The notes under the pieces are model-generated. The model ran no database searches. It saw only the letters and a program-made list of their open reading frames with translations, and was not told where the DNA came from. A stretch of 5,455 nt of DNA, from contig LKMX01000044.1 of NCBI GenBank assembly GCA_001564035.1, positions 1 to 5,455 on the forward strand, written 5' to 3'. Below, one piece after another: positions 4,877 to 5,455 of this stretch (positions are counted from its first letter, which is position 1; each line of letters begins with the position of its first letter). The translations under genes were made by a program, and so were the position numbers. Source of the DNA: Nanohaloarchaea archaeon PL-Br10_U2g27. Lineage in GTDB: Archaea > Nanohalarchaeota > Nanosalinia > Nanosalinales > Nanosalinaceae.

Positions 4877-4915
4877 GCCTGCCAAACACAATTTACGCCT
4901 GAAAACACCGTTTAA

Positions 4916-4923
4916 TTTATATT
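4916..4923 (+). promoter_or_regulatory. TATA box for the membrane-anchored protein gene
   Basis: TTTATATT in the 86-bp gap after rpoD. Transcription should start about 26 bases on, near 4946, giving a leader of roughly 17 bases that contains the GGTGA at 4951-4955. This separates the downstream gene from the ribosomal operon. Confidence 0.55.
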
Positions 4924-4950
4924 CAATTCTCAACAACTAAAACTTACAAC

Positions 4951-4955
4951 GGTGA
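4951..4955 (+). promoter_or_regulatory. Shine-Dalgarno site that selects an ATA start
   Basis: GGTGA is the same 16S-complementary core used upstream of rps4 and rps11. It ends 7 bases before ATA 4963. The GTG inside it (4952) meets TAG after four codons, so it cannot start a gene. This site is the main evidence that translation begins at ATA. Confidence 0.6.
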
Positions 4956-4962
4956 AACAACT

Positions 4963-5455
4963 ATAGAAAACACTGTTATAATCGGGATTCTAGCAGCACT
5001 AGTAGTAGGAGGGATAGGAGCATACCAAACAGACCTAATCTTCGACAGCTCCCAGACACCAGATGAAATAAACGATACACAACCCGAAGAAATAAACGAT
5101 ACAGAAGAAACAGAAGACGAACAAGACACAATCTCAGACTCAAGAGAAATACAAGGCAGAAACGAAACAGATGACCAAGACCAAGAAGACAGCCCAGAAG
5201 AAGACCAACACGGCATTGTTTTAAGCTCTGATCCTGTCGCGGGAGAGAGTAACAGAGTAATTCTGTACGACGAAGGAGAAAGAGTAACAGGAGAAACAGT
5301 ATACATCAACGACCAAGAACTCGGACAAACTAACAACGCCGGTGCCCTAAGATTTGAACCGCCTAATGAAGAAGAAATAACAGTATCAACAGATTACTCA
5401 GGTATAGATTCTGAAGAGTTCGAAGTTGAAGGCACAGCAGAAACAGTGACAGAAA
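4963..5455 (+). CDS. N-terminally membrane-anchored acidic surface protein, partial, apparent ATA start
   Basis: The frame is open from an in-frame TGA at 4900-4902 to the window end but contains no ATG, GTG or TTG before the hydrophobic segment. Starting at ATA 4963 gives a convincing N-terminus: ENTV, then one transmembrane segment (residues 5-21, VIIGILAALVVGGIGAY). The 164 visible residues continue with an extracellular-type Asp/Glu/Gln linker (28-83) holding three Asn-x-Thr sequons (N37, N45, N67). Next is a beta-rich Ig-like domain (84-157) with the pattern GETVYINDQELGQTNNAGALRF, reminiscent of carboxypeptidase-regulatory or similar beta-sandwich repeats. I do not know its function; a cell-surface role is inference. 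A TATA box and GGTGA site lie correctly upstream. ATA is either a rare genuine start, a mutated or miscalled ATG, or evidence that the true start differs. It has no AGGCCT, unlike the rest of the window. Confidence 0.75.
   Translation, partial: MENTVIIGILAALVVGGIGAYQTDLIFDSSQTPDEINDTQPEEINDTEETEDEQDTISDSREIQGRNETDDQDQEDSPEEDQHGIVLSSDPVAGESNRVILYDEGERVTGETVYINDQELGQTNNAGALRFEPPNEEEITVSTDYSGIDSEEFEVEGTAETVTE
5065..5103 (+). repeat. 15-bp direct repeat in the acidic linker
   Basis: GAAATAAACGATACA occurs at 5065-5079 and 5089-5103, a 24-base period. It encodes EINDT twice, duplicating an Asn-Asp-Thr glycosylation sequon in the linker. Confidence 0.7.

Larger units (their letters stand above)
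65..4880. repeat. Dispersed palindromic motif AGGCCT (22 copies)
   Basis: Copies begin at 65, 275, 323, 587, 709, 798, 1257, 1269, 1538, 1723, 2304, 2442, 2595, 2709, 2841, 3299, 3558, 3654, 4124, 4465, 4821 and 4875. About one copy is expected for a 6-mer of this composition in 5.4 kb. They occur in genes on both strands and in gaps, and none lies after 4880. GGCC outside this motif is rarer (about seven cases by my reading, mostly AGGCCA). The role is unknown: a methylation or restriction site, an uptake or recombination signal, or a nucleoid/terminus mark are all possible. Confidence 0.85.

Noticed and set aside
65..4880. CRISPR array from the regularly recurring AGGCCT
   Set aside because: The repeat is only 6 bp, its spacing is irregular (12 to about 580 bp), and most copies lie inside conserved protein genes.
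4279..4908. 209-codon minus-strand ORF opposite rpoD
   Set aside because: It is a Ser-rich antisense shadow covering the whole of a certain rpoD gene.
4952..4966. GTG start for the surface protein within the GGTGA site
   Set aside because: That frame reads GTG AAA CAA CTA TAG and stops after four codons.
4944..5336. 130-codon minus-strand ORF at the window end
   Set aside because: It is Ser-rich antisense. The plus frame gives a coherent membrane anchor, acidic linker and beta domain with promoter and ribosome site.

Overview
The window reads as archaeal chromosome, most likely from a small salt-adapted (Nanohaloarchaeota-like) lineage; that placement is inference. The firm evidence is an uS13-uS4-uS11-RpoD gene cluster in archaeal order, archaeal-type protein sequences, TATA boxes about 27-33 bases upstream of start codons, and GGTGA-type Shine-Dalgarno sites inside the operon. 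Proteins are strongly acidic (Asp/Glu-rich tails and linkers), as in 'salt-in' halophiles, but the DNA is A-rich with AGA, GGA, ACA, ATA and CTA codons favoured, unlike classical GC-rich haloarchaea.

Layout. 1-348: C-terminal part of a VOC-superfamily (ring-cleaving dioxygenase/glyoxalase-like) enzyme. 394-675: a 93-residue single-domain parvulin prolyl isomerase. 691-710: hairpin with an A7/T7 run between convergent genes. 715-1191 and 1248-1703: two minus-strand acidic hypothetical genes, the first with a clear TATA box. 1704-1821: divergent promoter region. 1822-2586: beta-class carbonic anhydrase. 2587-2726: non-coding or small minus-strand ORF. 2727-4876: one promoter followed by rps13, a possible 21-residue lysine-rich small ORF, rps4 (with an acidic repeat tail), rps11 and rpoD, the last three joined by ATGA stop/start overlaps. 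4916-5455: a separately promoted, membrane-anchored surface protein, cut by the window end, whose start codon appears to be ATA.

How the genes work together: uS13, uS4 and uS11 are small-subunit proteins and RpoD is the RNA polymerase assembly platform, so the operon couples ribosome and polymerase production. The usual archaeal continuation (uL18e family, uL13, uS9, RpoN, RpoK) is absent after rpoD.

The strongest unexplained signal is the palindrome AGGCCT. I count 22 copies, where about one would be expected by chance. It lies near essentially every stop codon that faces a non-coding gap, and in coding sequence it is made by using codons that are otherwise disfavoured. Other points worth checking are the ATA start, the small ORF in the ribosomal operon, and an RpoD with no cysteines.
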